Assembly (NCBI GenBank): GCA_023212695.1
Contig: JALCCG010000200.1
Coordinates: forward strand, 1 to 39,218
Direction: 5' to 3'
From: Sporisorium sorghi
Taxonomy: Eukaryota; Basidiomycota; Ustilaginomycetes; Ustilaginales; Ustilaginaceae
DNA length: 39,218 nucleotides
Shown here: positions 26,741-38,000 of the stretch, in pieces
How the letters are laid out: every line of letters starts with the position of its first letter
Numbering within the stretch: the first letter of the stretch is position 1
Made by a program: the position numbers and the translations under genes
The notes under the pieces: model-generated
The model's input: the letters and a program-made list of their open reading frames with translations, nothing else
Told to the model about the DNA's origin: nothing
Database searches by the model: none

Positions 26741-28375
26741 CTAGAGGAAGCGACCGAACTTGGTGCCATCCACCTTAGCGTTGGCCTTGAGATCGCCGCG
26801 CTTGACGACCGTGTAGGCCTCACCGGGCGTAACGTAGGTGGCTGCCTTGGGGTTGATCGACTTGACGCCTTCAGCAGACTGCTGCGCCTTGAGCTGCTCA
26901 GAGGCGGCAGCGACGGTGCTGGTGGTCGTCATGGGCGTCTCGTCGGTAGGCGTGGCAGGGGCGGCGAAGTCCTCATCGTCCGAAGTGACGGGCGAAGGAG
27001 GAGCACCAGCGGGTCGGTTGGATGAAGTGCCACTGGCGCGGTTCTCGCGCTCAGCCTTGGCGATCTCGTCCTTAGCGAGTTGGTAGCCGCCGTCGAGAAC
27101 ACCAACGCGCATCATCGAGAGCAGGTTGTGCGCAGCGTTCGAGTGGTCGTAGACACCGCCAAGGAAAGCAGTGGTTGCATCCTTGCCGATCTTGCCGGTG
27201 AGCAGGTGGCGACCACCCGGGTGCTCGTCGAGGAAGGAGGAAACGTCGTGAATGAAGCCATGCACAACGATGAGAGGGCGCGTCTTGGACTCCTCAACAA
27301 AGTCGTCCCACGAGATGACGGGAAGGTGGGACGAAGACTTGGGCCACTTGAGGTCCTGGCTTGCCTCGTGGATCTTCTGGAGCTGCATCGCAAGACGACC
27401 CTTCTTGACTTCGTTGTCGGGGAAGGTCTTGAGGTGCGAAGCGAGACCCAGGTAAGACATAGTGGCGATGAACCACTTGGTCGGGTCGAACTGGTACCAC
27501 TGAACAGCATTGCGGTAGTCCATGGGGAACTGGTGGTGGAAGTTGTGGTAGCCCTCGCCAACCGTGACAAGTGCAGTGATAAAGTGGTCACGAGGAGTCA
27601 TCTTGTTGTCGAAGGTGGCCTCGCCGAGGTAGTGTGCGAGCGAGTTGACGCAGAAGGTCGAGTGGTGGACGAAGACGAGACGGAGCATGCCGGCGAAGAA
27701 GAAGCCTCCGCGCCAGTCGTTCCAGCCGAGACCTGCGACCAAAGTGGGCAGACCGAAGCCGAAGAAGAGCAGCATGGGAATGTAGAACTTGTGCTGGAAC
27801 TTGATCACGGGGTTCTTGCGCAAGTCCGAGATGTCAGCAACACCGGGCTTGCGGCGGGGCTTGACGAGCATCCAGCCGAGGTGCGACCAGAACAGGCCAA
27901 AGTGAGCTCCGTAAGGGTCGAGGTCGGTGTCGGTGTAGCGGTGGTGGGCGCGGTGGCCACGAGACCACCAGTGGATGGAGCCTTGCACAGCACCGGAGCC
28001 CATGCATGCGAGGAAGTACTGGAGGGGGATGGAAGCGTTATAGGCACGGTGAGCCCAAAGTCGGTGGTAGCCAGCCGTGATTCCGAGGCCGGTCAGGAAG
28101 TAGTATACGAAGCACCATGCGGCAGTGTACTTGTTGAACGAGGTGGTGAAAAGACCGTAGATGGCCAGAGCGGGGGTGACCGTGAGGGCCAAGAACGAGA
28201 CCCACTGGATCTCGCTGAGAATGTTCTTGAGCTGAATGGGAGGGAGGGGCTTCTCGGTGGCAAGCACACGAGAAACATAGTCGTCGGGGATGTTGGCATC
28301 AGCAAACTCCTCCTTAGGAGCGGCCTGCGCACCCTTGGTAGCGGTCGTGGACCTTTGCTTGAGTTCTGCGGACAT
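26741..28375 (-). CDS. OLE1: Delta-9 acyl-CoA (stearoyl-CoA) desaturase with cytochrome b5 domain
   Basis: A 544-residue ER membrane enzyme that makes oleoyl- and palmitoleoyl-CoA. The three histidine boxes are HRLWAH (104-109), HRAHH (141-145) and HNFHH (277-281), with four hydrophobic segments between and around them. The fused C-terminal cytochrome b5 domain contains the heme-binding HPGG at 385-388 and a second histidine in VYDHSNAAHNLL, so the enzyme supplies its own electron carrier as in fungal Ole1 proteins. After the b5 domain there is a roughly 100-residue Ser/Thr/Ala-rich tail. The frame extends upstream to a GTG at 28543; ATG 28375 (MSAELKQR) is used. It is divergent from the SHMT gene across a 2 kb gap. 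Confidence 0.95.
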   Translation of the reverse strand: MSAELKQRSTTATKGAQAAPKEEFADANIPDDYVSRVLATEKPLPPIQLKNILSEIQWVSFLALTVTPALAIYGLFTTSFNKYTAAWCFVYYFLTGLGITAGYHRLWAHRAYNASIPLQYFLACMGSGAVQGSIHWWSRGHRAHHRYTDTDLDPYGAHFGLFWSHLGWMLVKPRRKPGVADISDLRKNPVIKFQHKFYIPMLLFFGFGLPTLVAGLGWNDWRGGFFFAGMLRLVFVHHSTFCVNSLAHYLGEATFDNKMTPRDHFITALVTVGEGYHNFHHQFPMDYRNAVQWYQFDPTKWFIATMSYLGLASHLKTFPDNEVKKGRLAMQLQKIHEASQDLKWPKSSSHLPVISWDDFVEESKTRPLIVVHGFIHDVSSFLDEHPGGRHLLTGKIGKDATTAFLGGVYDHSNAAHNLLSMMRVGVLDGGYQLAKDEIAKAERENRASGTSSNRPAGAPPSPVTSDDEDFAAPATPTDETPMTTTSTVAAASEQLKAQQSAEGVKSINPKAATYVTPGEAYTVVKRGDLKANAKVDGTKFGRFL

Positions 28376-30438
28376 GATGGTGACGAGGGCAGAGGTGGTG
28401 GATCGTGGGGAAGAAAGAAGTGGCCCACAGCTCAGCCATGGATACTTATATGAAAACGTTGGGTTGCGGAGGTGCGGATGAGCATGAGAAAAAAAAAACC
28501 CAACACAGCACAGCACACTCCGCACCCTGCGCGATTTTTTCACACGGAGTGGCGAAGACCCAGTGCAAGTCGCAGTAGGCTCAGCGCACAGACAGCAGTT
28601 TGGCCGAAAGTCGGCAGGGTTGACGAGTCGGTGGTGCCCACCACAGAGATTTGGATGGGAAGTTTTACGGAGGTTGCGATGTCAGCTAGGGTATCGTTGC
28701 GTGGGCCCTTGCGATAATGTCCAATTGCGCGGTCGACCGGCCAGTGGGCAAGCGTGAGTGTCTCGAAGGTTTGGGACTCTCTACGCCCCGCCGCTCAGGA
28801 AACTTTGCCTTACTGTACCGAGACAGACAGGCAGAAAAAGACACAGGCCAAGTGCCGCGTGTGAAAATAGACCAAATTGTTGGGGGCAGCAAAGATTGTG
28901 ACTGTGGCGACTCTGCTCGCGTCCACCACGCACGCACGTCAATCATCTCGGAAGTACTCCCGCGAAGTCACGATGTCTGTCGCTACAGCAATTACTCAGC
29001 TTGTCGCTCACACTTTTTCGCTGCGATTTGCTCATGACAGCAACACACGATGTGCCGGGATGTGGCGCTACGTGTGGCGACGTGTTATACTGCAGACGTA
29101 CAGTCGCAAAGCGGTAGGATTGGGGGATGTCGTCGAGACGACCATGGTTGGAGTGACAGTAGAAACCTCCGGGAATCTGCGAGTCTCGGAGGAAGCGGAA
29201 GCTGATTGACTCTGAGCGGCACCCTGCGAACCCCGAGGACCGGCAATTCTGTGATTGGAAAGCGCCGAACGCGCAACCTGATCGTAAAAATAGATACACT
29301 CGATCGGGCGATGGGGATGTGGCAAATTGAAAGATCTCGTGCGAGAAAGAAGTGGACTGAACAGCACACGGTGACAAGGTCCACGCAAGCTTTGGAACCG
29401 AATAATAGGTGCTGGTCTTCATCGTGAGCGGGTCCTGCGTCAGGCGAGACGAAGCTCCTTATCTGTAGCCACGCAACCAGGGGGTGAGGAGAGACCCTGG
29501 ATTGCAAACCGAACTCATGCTAGGGTAGCGGCTGTAGGCTACCCGCCTATTCCGACACCACATGATCATCAATCAGGCTTGCCGTTTATAGGAATTCGTG
29601 CTGCCGTTTATGGTAGGTGTCGCGATGTGATCTGATGGCTTTAGCGGCCGCCCTGAGCGTGCGATATCGCTCCTGAGACTACATATATGACTTTCTCGAG
29701 GCACAATCCCCTTCCAGCAGTTCTTCTACCATTCTGAGCGCCTCTCACTCACTCACGCGTTGCCCGCTTTCCTCTCATTGTACGTACACTGAACGGCATC
29801 AGCTCCTTGGGCAAGATTGATGGTGCGCAGAGATGTTTTCCTGCAGGGATAACGCTGGACATGCGCCGATCAGGTAAGCCAGCACGGGCTCGACGAAAGG
29901 ACAACGTTCGGCTCGCTCTGTGCGGAAGAGCACTGCAAAGCACGTTTTGTGACCTCCTTCGCTCTCTTCTTTGCTTGCGGGGGAGCCGACTCGCTCGGAG
30001 CCCATTGGGCAATTTTGCGGTCTGGAAACATCCTTGATGGTCCAGGGTCTCACACTCCTCGACTCTCACGTAAAGCCGGGTTCAGGTTGGCTGCCCTCGC
30101 GCTCTAATTCGTCGCCACAGCGCTACATTTCCGAACAGGCAGAGCAACAGTCTCACTGACCCTTGTCAAATTTCTTCGCCTCTCTCTCTCTCTCTCTCTC
30201 TCTCGCATAACAAATTTCATCTCGTGTTCTTCCAAAAATCAGAAAAAAAAGGGACTTTTGAGAAGTTCTAGTTCTGCACTGCAGCTGACTCGAATTCGCA
30301 GCCTTTTTCGCACGCCTCTCTGTCGCTTCTCACGCTTCTCACGGTGCACCAACCAAAGCAAAGCGCTCACCCACGTTTCGAGTTCAACATCGCTCCTCTC
30401 CTCTCCTCGCCACCACCACCAACACTTCATTGTCTTCC
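28376..30438. promoter_or_regulatory. 2 kb divergent region OLE1 / SHMT
   Basis: Separates two divergently transcribed metabolic genes. Notable items are a perfect hairpin GGGTAGC...GCTACCC at 29523-29544, an exact 10-base direct repeat TGCCGTTTAT at 29580-29589 and 29602-29611 (22 bases apart), and a (TC)12 microsatellite at 30181-30204 in the SHMT leader. No gene was recognised. A regulatory role is inferred from position. Confidence 0.5.
30181..30204 (+). repeat. (TC)12 microsatellite
   Basis: Twelve uninterrupted TC units about 235 bases before the SHMT ATG, in a CT-rich leader typical of strongly expressed fungal genes. The number of units may vary between strains. Confidence 0.95.
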
Positions 30439-32082
30439 ATGGCTGCCCGTCGTCCTTGCGCAAGACTCGCTCAAACCTTCCTCAGGAACACCTCTCTCCC
30501 TGTTGTCCGAGCTAGCACTCCTTCCACCACCACCACCATCCTCCCCCGCACCTTTGCCACTTCTGCCGCCAAGATGTCTGTCGCCGTCCCCACCGACTTC
30601 GTAAGTATCCCGCACCGCCACTTCACAAGCTTGCACGCCAAGTTTGAGGATGGAGAACACGACTGCTGACCACCGTCATCACCTCTTCCTTTCCATCTTT
30701 CGCAGAACAAGGTCCTCTACCAGTCTCTCGCCGAGGTTGACCCCGAGGTCCAGCAGATCATCGAGAATGAGACATACCGTCAGTTCTCCGGTCTCGAGCT
30801 CATCGCTTCCGAGAACCTGACTTCGCTCGCCACCATGGAGGCCAACGGCTCCATCCTCACCAACAAGTACTCCGAGGGTCTCCCCGGTGCCCGCTACTAC
30901 GGTGGTAACGAGTACATCGACCAGCTCGAGGTGCTCTGCCAGCAGCGTGCCCTCAAGGCCTTCAACCTCGACCCCAAGGTGTGGGGCGTCAACGTCCAGC
31001 CCTACTCGGGCTCCACCGCCAACTTTGCCACCTTCACCGCCCTCCTCCAGCCCCAGGACCGCATCATGGGTCTCGGCCTGCCCTCTGGTGGCCACTTGAC
31101 CCACGGCTACTACACCGCCAAGAAGAAGATCTCGGCCTCGTCCATCTACTTCCAGTCGTTCCCCTACAACGTCGACCCCGCCACCGGCTACATCAACTAC
31201 GACGAGCTCAAGAAGAACGCCGACCTCTTCAAGCCCCGCATGGTCATCTGCGGTGGCTCCGCCTACCCGCGTGACTGGGACTACGCTAAGCTTGCCGAGA
31301 TCGCAAAGACCCAGTCCGCCTACCTCATGGCCGACATCGCGCACATCTCGGGTCTCGTTGCTGCCCAGGTGCAGAACAACCCCTTCGAGTACTGCGACAT
31401 TGTCACCACCACCACCCACAAGACGCTCCGTGGTCCCCGTGCCGGTATGATCTTCTTCCGCAAGGACCGCGATGCCGAGATCGAGGGTCGCGTCAACGCC
31501 GCCGTCTTCCCCGCCTGCCAGGGTGGCCCGCACAACAACACCATCGCCGGTATCGCCGTTGCGCTCAAGCAGGCTGCCGACCCCGCCTTCAAGGAGTACG
31601 CGACGGCCGTGATCAAGAACTCGCAGGCCATCGCCAAGGTTCTTTCGGGCAAGGGCTACAAGCTGCAGACCGACGGTTCCGAGAACCACCTGATCCTTTG
31701 GGACTTGCGTCCTCTCGGTCTCACTGGCTCCAAGGTCGAGAACATCTGCGACCTTGCCCACATTACCCTCAACAAGAACGCCGTCAGCGGTGACACCTCG
31801 GCGCTCGTGCCCGGTGGTGTGCGTATCGGCACTGGTGCGCTCACCTCGCGATCCATGGGCGAGAAGGACATGGAGAAGGTCGCCGAGTTCCTGGACCGTG
31901 TGGTGCAGATCTCCCTCGACATCCAGAAGACTTCGGGCAAGAAGCTGGTTGACTTCATGAACGCCGCCCGCCAGTCGGAGGCTGTCAAGCAGCTCAACAA
32001 GGACGTTGAGGCGTTTGCCACCAGCTTCCCTCTTCCTGGTGTGCCGGACACTTCGGTCATCAAGAAGCCCGCTGGTCACTAA
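30439..32082 (+). CDS. Serine hydroxymethyltransferase, two exons, two in-frame starts
   Basis: A 512-residue PLP enzyme that moves the serine hydroxymethyl carbon to tetrahydrofolate, giving glycine and methylene-THF. Exon 1 is 30439-30600 and exon 2 is 30706-32082, joined in phase 0 over a 105-base GTAAGT...CGCAG intron. Family signatures include [25 protein letters not shown], the PLP lysine K293 in [11 protein letters not shown], and [12 protein letters not shown]. From the first ATG the protein begins with an Arg/Ser/Thr-rich, acid-free presequence ([16 protein letters not shown]...), as for mitochondria. A second in-frame ATG at 30574 (MSVAVPTDF) would give the cytosolic length. Yeast uses two genes for these compartments; one gene may serve both here. 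Confidence 0.95.
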
Positions 32083-33100
32083 GCGGTGAGACCCACGGCA
32101 TCTCTTGTCTGCATCGTTCTTTCATTTTTTTTTTCTAACCATGGGCACACTTCAACCTGTGCATGATTCCCGCTCCACCAGTCAGCGTCGAGCATCTTTT
32201 CGCCTCCAGTTTCCATTTGCCTCCTGTCGTGTCCTACATCATTTTTCTCTCCAGTCGTATCCTTGTACAATCAGTCGCCTCGCAATCTCATTCAACCGAA
32301 GCGGGGTGCCAAGCATCCTACCTTCCTCCGAAAACAGTGTCGAGTGAGGGAGTGTTTGATCTGCGAGTTTGCGGTTATGTTGCACAACGAGGCGTTCAGT
32401 GGTTCGTTCCAGGAAGTGCAAGGGCCACGTTCAGCTGCCGAGGGATGGAGCTGGCTTTGCGCATCCGTTGAGACATCGGACATTTGCTGTCGACTTGCTA
32501 CGCCAACCCTCGGTCGCGTCTCTTTTGAACTTTGGATGAGGGCCGCCCTTGTGTGTCTCGCTGTGATCATCGTCCTGGATCCTGACGAACCAAGCTCGGC
32601 GGATCGCAGCTCGTGATACGCAGCTCGGCTACACATGACCTCCTCCCTCACCCTGATCGTTGATCGTCGAGAGACGACTTCCAATTTGAGCGCTGAGCGC
32701 CTCCACTGTCCTCGCTCTCCAAGCTCAACTAGGCCAGGATCATTTCGGCGCTCTCGGCGCTGTCCACGCTCTCCAAACACTCGACACTGTAGATACTCGA
32801 CACTGTAGAAACCCAGCGCTCAACGCTCAACGCTCCACACTCAAACAGGCCCAGGACGCTCAACGCTCTTCAAGCTCGAGACGCTCTCCAAGCTCTCCAC
32901 CTCACACTCGAACCCCGCACCCAACCACAAACACAAAACCACTAGATTACCCAAACCTAAACGCAAAAGACAGACGACGAGTTGGCCTACAACAAAAAGA
33001 GCGTGATATGAGAGCTCCGAAGACAGCTCGGGAGTTGGTGCTGGACCACCCCTTGCCACTGCCTCGCTCGCTTGACCTTGAAACAAACCAAGCGCGAAAC
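32083..33100. other. Intergenic region with short degenerate tandem repeats
   Basis: A 1 kb gap between convergent genes. From about 32690 to 32900 the sequence is made of short imperfect repeats: a 16-base unit ACTCGACACTGTAGAT duplicated at 32779-32810, and a seven-base GCTCAAC/GCTCCAA unit recurring through 32815-32900. No gene was recognised. Confidence 0.6.
32779..32900. repeat. Degenerate tandem repeats (16-mer duplication and GCTCAAC heptamers)
   Basis: Two adjacent near-identical 16-base units are followed by recurring CAACGCT-type heptamers with substitutions. It resembles a young or decaying minisatellite between two 3' ends. Confidence 0.7.
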
Positions 33101-34306
33101 CTACAACCTGTGCCCGGGCACAAAGACAAACAACACCGTCAACGCGGCCGTAATCAGCGCGATGAGCAACAACACACTCAGTGCCCTCTGCAGCAGGAGC
33201 CTGCGCACGTACGGTTCGCGAATCCTAATCGTGCGGAACGGCGTGGTCTCGCTCTGCGACAGCAGCACCAGCACGGGATCCAGCTCGTACTGGTGCGACA
33301 TCAGCAGCAGCACCGCTACACTGAACGGCAGAATGACCCAGCATCGCTTGGCGCGGTCGACGTCCAAAAAGATAAAGCTGAATGCGGTGGCGAGTGCGGC
33401 CCACAGCGCGAGCAGGCCGAGCGACAGCCGGACCAAGACCGAGATGGGCGTGAGGTTGCCAAACGCTTTAGCTCGCAGGAAGCGCGGGAAGACGTCGGCC
33501 TCCATGCTGCGAAAGACGTACTCCTTTTGCGAATGGAACATGTCCGGGATGCGCGCCAGCGCTCGCTGCTGTTCGGCGTCTTGCGGGTGCGGCAGAGCGG
33601 AAGACGAGATGGGGAACGAGTTGATGCGCAGCGGCGCGGGCAGGTAGATCTCCTTTTCCGAGCCTGGCAGGAGATAACGTGCGTAGATGCGTTCTGCGGA
33701 TGCGATCAGGTCGGTGCGGGTGATGGCGGCAGAGCGCGAGATGACGGTGGGAGCGACCGAGCCGCGTTTGGCGAGGATGTTCTTCCTTTCGGCGCGTGTC
33801 TGCTGGGCTAGGTAGTCGGGATCACCCGGGAATCGAGGTGCAGACAGTGGCGCGCCCGAGGCTCCAGCACCAGCTGCAGGCGGAAGGGCACTAGGGGCAT
33901 GCGAGATGGTCGAGTAGTTGCCTTCAGGACTGTCGACACGGCTCTGGTGGTCCCAGCTGGTTTCAGCTCCCCTTCTGGCGGTGTTGGTCTGCTCGTGGAT
34001 GCCGTTGATCTTGTTGTAGATGCTGCCTCGCTCGAGCGCCTCAGCGTAGTACTGTGGCCAATCCTCCTTGACCGACTTGCCCGATTTGCGCAAGTCCTTG
34101 AAGTACGCCCTGCACAGGTTCTCGTGCTGCTGGACGTCGAGCCAAAAGTCGAGCGCATCTTCGGCTGCTTCGCGCTGCAGGTAGAGGTAGAAGCAGTACA
34201 GATCAACGGGAGGGGGCGTGCGACGGGCGAGCACCTCGGCGAGCGTTGGCAGACGCTGCCTTGTATGCGAGGTTTGCAAGGAGAGAGGTCGACGTTTCTC
34301 TGACAT
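33101..34306 (-). CDS. Rax1-like RGS-domain membrane protein
   Basis: A 401-residue protein with an N-terminal RGS-type region (LYCFYLYLQREAAEDALDFWLDVQQHENL, residues about 36-65, continuing with ARYLLPGSEKEIYLP and the FHSQKEYVFRSMEADVFPRFLRAKAF end). Three C-terminal hydrophobic helices follow, in about the last 115 residues. RGS followed by C-terminal helices is the layout of Rax1, the bud-site and polarity landmark of yeast, which is also close to this length. The insert between the two halves of the RGS domain is longer than usual and Ala/Pro/Ser-rich. The start ATG at 34306 is clear. A role in polar growth is inferred from the family; GTPase-activating activity is not shown. Confidence 0.82.
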   Translation of the reverse strand: MSEKRRPLSLQTSHTRQRLPTLAEVLARRTPPPVDLYCFYLYLQREAAEDALDFWLDVQQHENLCRAYFKDLRKSGKSVKEDWPQYYAEALERGSIYNKINGIHEQTNTARRGAETSWDHQSRVDSPEGNYSTISHAPSALPPAAGAGASGAPLSAPRFPGDPDYLAQQTRAERKNILAKRGSVAPTVISRSAAITRTDLIASAERIYARYLLPGSEKEIYLPAPLRINSFPISSSALPHPQDAEQQRALARIPDMFHSQKEYVFRSMEADVFPRFLRAKAFGNLTPISVLVRLSLGLLALWAALATAFSFIFLDVDRAKRCWVILPFSVAVLLLMSHQYELDPVLVLLSQSETTPFRTIRIREPYVRRLLLQRALSVLLLIALITAALTVLFVFVPGHRL

Positions 34307-35001
34307 GGTGGTGTGACGCTGCGATTGAAATAGCGCGCTGGTCTTTGGTTGGCCCTTAGATCAATGACGGGGCGCAAGACTGTGGTTCAGCAGCGATGCG
34401 GTACTATCGCAGGGTGGGATGACAAAAAGCTGTGTGTTTGAGTAAAGAGTCGTAGAGCGGTCGGATTGTGCGGCTTCGAGCTGCGGGTATCTGGTTTCGA
34501 CGAGCGATGAAAGGAAAGCAAGGTGATGATGGTGGTGAGAAGGACAAAGTGGGTTGGTTGGTTTGTCGTCGAAATCCCTGTGCAAGGCAGCACAGGAGCG
34601 CTCAATCAATTTTGGCTAAAAATGAGCTTTTTTGGAGTGTGTTGTTGTTTGTTGCTCCTGAGTTTTGGCTGAGACACCAACACAAGCACACACGCAGACA
34701 CGCACCAAAAATCAAAGCTCTCTCTGGGCACGCGTGCTGCGACATTTGCGACTGGAAATGAATGCGTTTTGGAGACAACAGCCTCAAATGAAGTCCACTT
34801 TGCTTGCTCCTCGACCGTCGTACAACGCCCTGCCTCAAACGTCTGCTAGAGTCTTAACGCTGCTCACAGTCTGATAAGCAAGACATGCCAGGTCTGCTGT
34901 ACAGTACCTGATTGCGATATACAAAAATGCGATGTGAATGCGATTCAAATGGAAACAGTGCGAATAAACTGTGTTTTTGTCTGAACAGTCGGATGCTGCT
35001 A
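34307..35001. other. Intergenic region
   Basis: About 700 bases upstream of the Rax1-like gene and downstream of the kinase gene, both on the minus strand. Nothing beyond short unrecognised frames was seen. Confidence 0.4.
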
Positions 35002-38000
35002 CTATATCGAAGGTGACGCTGCAGCCGCCGCCGCTCCGACCGCTTTGCTTTCGTTCGAGGTGGTGCAGGACGGCACAAGCGGGGCCTTGAGTCGCTGCCA
35101 TCCGCGACGCCCGGTCCAGCCCGCACTGCCGACCAGGAAGCGATGTTGACAGATCTGTTCGGCGGACGGCCGCGACTCGGGATCCAACTCGAGGCAGCGC
35201 GAGATGAGATCCACAAAGTCGTCTACGCGTCCACCACCGTCCGGCTCGGGCCCTTCCTTGCCCTTGCGAGGCGACCACGCTGGGTCGAGGGGCACCATAT
35301 CCACGTCCTGATCCACAAGATCCTCCTCCGGATCTGCAGGCCCGCCGCGTGCAATCATGCACCGTTCCTTCAACGTCTGTGCCGCTCTCGTACCTTCCTC
35401 CAAGCCCTGCACCGCTTCTTCGCCGTTCCAAAACGGACACTCTCCGCAAAGAAGCACAAAGCCAACCACGCCAAGCGCCCAAACGTCCTGCGCCTGGCCA
35501 GCGTACTTCTCTCCCTGCAAAATCTCGGCGGCAGCATAGTCGAGCGTGCCGCTGAATGTGTCGAACAGCTTTCCGGGACGAACGTGCGCCGCGCTGCCGA
35601 AATCGATGAGCTGCGCGTTGCCCTCGCCATTCAGAACGACGTTTTCGTCCTTAATGTCTCGATGGACAATGTTGTTGGCGTGCAGGAACCAGAGCGCATC
35701 GGCTACCTGACCAAAGATGCTTCGACATTGTGAAGCTTCGAGGCCATCTGGCGCGCTCTCGACGTAGTCGAACAGATCTTGACCCTGACCGAAGCACGGC
35801 ATCACCAGGTAGTAGAACTCATGGTCTTCGAAGAAGTCGAGCATCCGGCAGATGTTTGGATGCGAGGTCGGTGCAGTCACAGCGGCTGCAGGCCCAGTCT
35901 CGGCCTGCGTATCGTCCCGCTCCGCCTCGAGCCTTTTCTGCGCACGGTATGCCTCGAGCGTCGTGGGGCGCTTCGGTGACCAGGGTCGGGGCTTTGGCGG
36001 TGGCACGTAGGCGATGCGTCGGAGCTGGTCCATGACGTGGATTTCGACCGGGATGGGGCCGAGCACACGGTGGCGGCGCCAACAGTCAGCAAGAATGCGA
36101 CTCTTGATGATGTACTTGATGACCACCTCTTCGCCTTGCGCACGCCCATCGGGACCTTTCTTGCGCGCTTTCTTGACCAGACCATAAGCGCCGCGACCGA
36201 TGTCAGAGACAATCTCAAAGTCGGAAATGCTCGTTTCCCCCTTATGCTCCTGCGAGTAGTGGTGTGCTGCGGCGTTGAGGTCGCCGGCGACTGTGGGTCT
36301 CTTACTGCGTGGCAGGCGTACGGTAACGCCTCGCTCGAGAGTGGCCTGAGGTGTGCTTGGGCTGGCGTTGGAAGCACCTTGACTTGGTGCAAGCGCCTTG
36401 TTGGCCGAAGCAAGTGGCGTGAGAGGCATCAAGTCGGACTGGGTCAGAATCTTGTCCACCTGAGGCGACACTGGCGAGAGATCGTCTTCGTCCTCCTCGT
36501 GCAAGCTGGCCAGCTCGTCACCAAGCACCGAGCCTGCCCTGCTGGCAGCACGGCTGAGTCCGAGCTGCTTGAGCTTCTCCATGACCTCGACGCCAAGATC
36601 GTGATCATCCGAGTCGTCGCTGTCGAGATCGCTGTCATCGTCGTAGTCGGCCGTACCAGTGTTGAGGTCAGGCTTGGACGTAGAAGAGAGGCTCGAAAGC
36701 GCCAAACGGCTGCCTCGATGCGCGGACGAGCTCGAGCTGAACGTGGTTCCTGATCGACTTCTTCTGCCGCCCAATGCAACGCCTTGGCTCTCAAGGTATC
36801 GAGACCATTCCTCTGTGGTTGGCGTCCTGAGCACACCGTTGGCGCCGACGACGGCCGAGCCAGACGGCGATCTGACGGGCTGAATCCTGGAACCAGGAGA
36901 AGTCGAGACCGTCGTACCGTCTGCCGAGGGAGGACGCGAAACTTCGGCGCCACCGTTGCTCTGAGAACCAAGGAGTGTGTCGATGCGGCCCAATGTGGAA
37001 CGAGACAGCACGACCTCTGATTTCTGACGTGGTAGAGGGACTGGGCGTCGCGGTGGTGTGACGGCCTCTGTGCCCCTACTTGGGGGTGCTAGCGAGGGTG
37101 AAGACTGTGGAGACAAGAACGGCGCATCGAGCGGACACGGAGCCACTTTTGGGGATAGGACGGCGGTCTGCTCCGTAACACTGGCAGCGGGCTGCAAGAT
37201 GGAAGCAGGAGCGGCGGGATCCCATGCGATCGAGGCGGTTGCCGCGGTGGGCGGCGACGAAGGCTGTGAGTAGGCAAAGGCGCGGGCGTGTCTCTGAGCT
37301 TCGAGGACACTGAAGGGAGCATTTTCCCAGCTGCTCTGTTTGCGGGCGCGCTCTCGAGCGGCAGCTCTACCTCCATCAGCGCTGGCAAAGGCTATGGCGA
37401 GGCCAGGATGCAGAGCCAGCTGCGATCGCGAGCGAAGCATGATCATTCCCGAATGGCGACGTGGGACAAGCGGCGAGTAGACGTTGGTGGCGGAAGACGT
37501 GAGCAGCTCCTCAGCGCTGGGCGTGAGGGTGGGATTGGTGACCGGAGAGGTCATCGGATGACTTTCAGTTGATGGTGGTGGTGGCGGTGTGGATGGTTGT
37601 TGGAGAGCGGTTATCGCCTCGACATTTGATGATGCTTGCGGGATTTGACCAGGCTGGTGGTCTGCAGAGACGGAGGCAACAGTGCATGGCGTAGCTGATT
37701 CTGCCGTCTTCTCGCTTGCCGCATCGGAAGCGTCCTCCCTTTCGGTGGTGCTGCTCTCGTCGCGCTCGTGCAGATCGATCGCGTCAACGCGTATTGGACT
37801 CGAGGGTGCAGTGGCAGATGCTGAACGCGAGGACTCGTCCGACGTCGACTGGGAAGCTGGCTTTCCCTTCGAGGTCGTGTCTACGGACTGAGGCGATTCG
37901 GCAGGATCGAGTCGGTCGGTGTCGCCACGTGAAACGACAGAGGATGCTGAGCTGGATACGCTGCCCGTGGAATTGCGGTTGGATAACGAGCGCAGGGAGA

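Noticed and set aside
27080..28453. 457-codon plus-strand frame opposite the desaturase
   Set aside because: Antisense shadow of strongly biased codons; the minus-strand frame carries all histidine boxes and the b5 domain.
30679..32079. 466-codon minus-strand frame opposite SHMT
   Set aside because: Antisense shadow; repetitive Val/Gly/Leu composition and no recognisable family.
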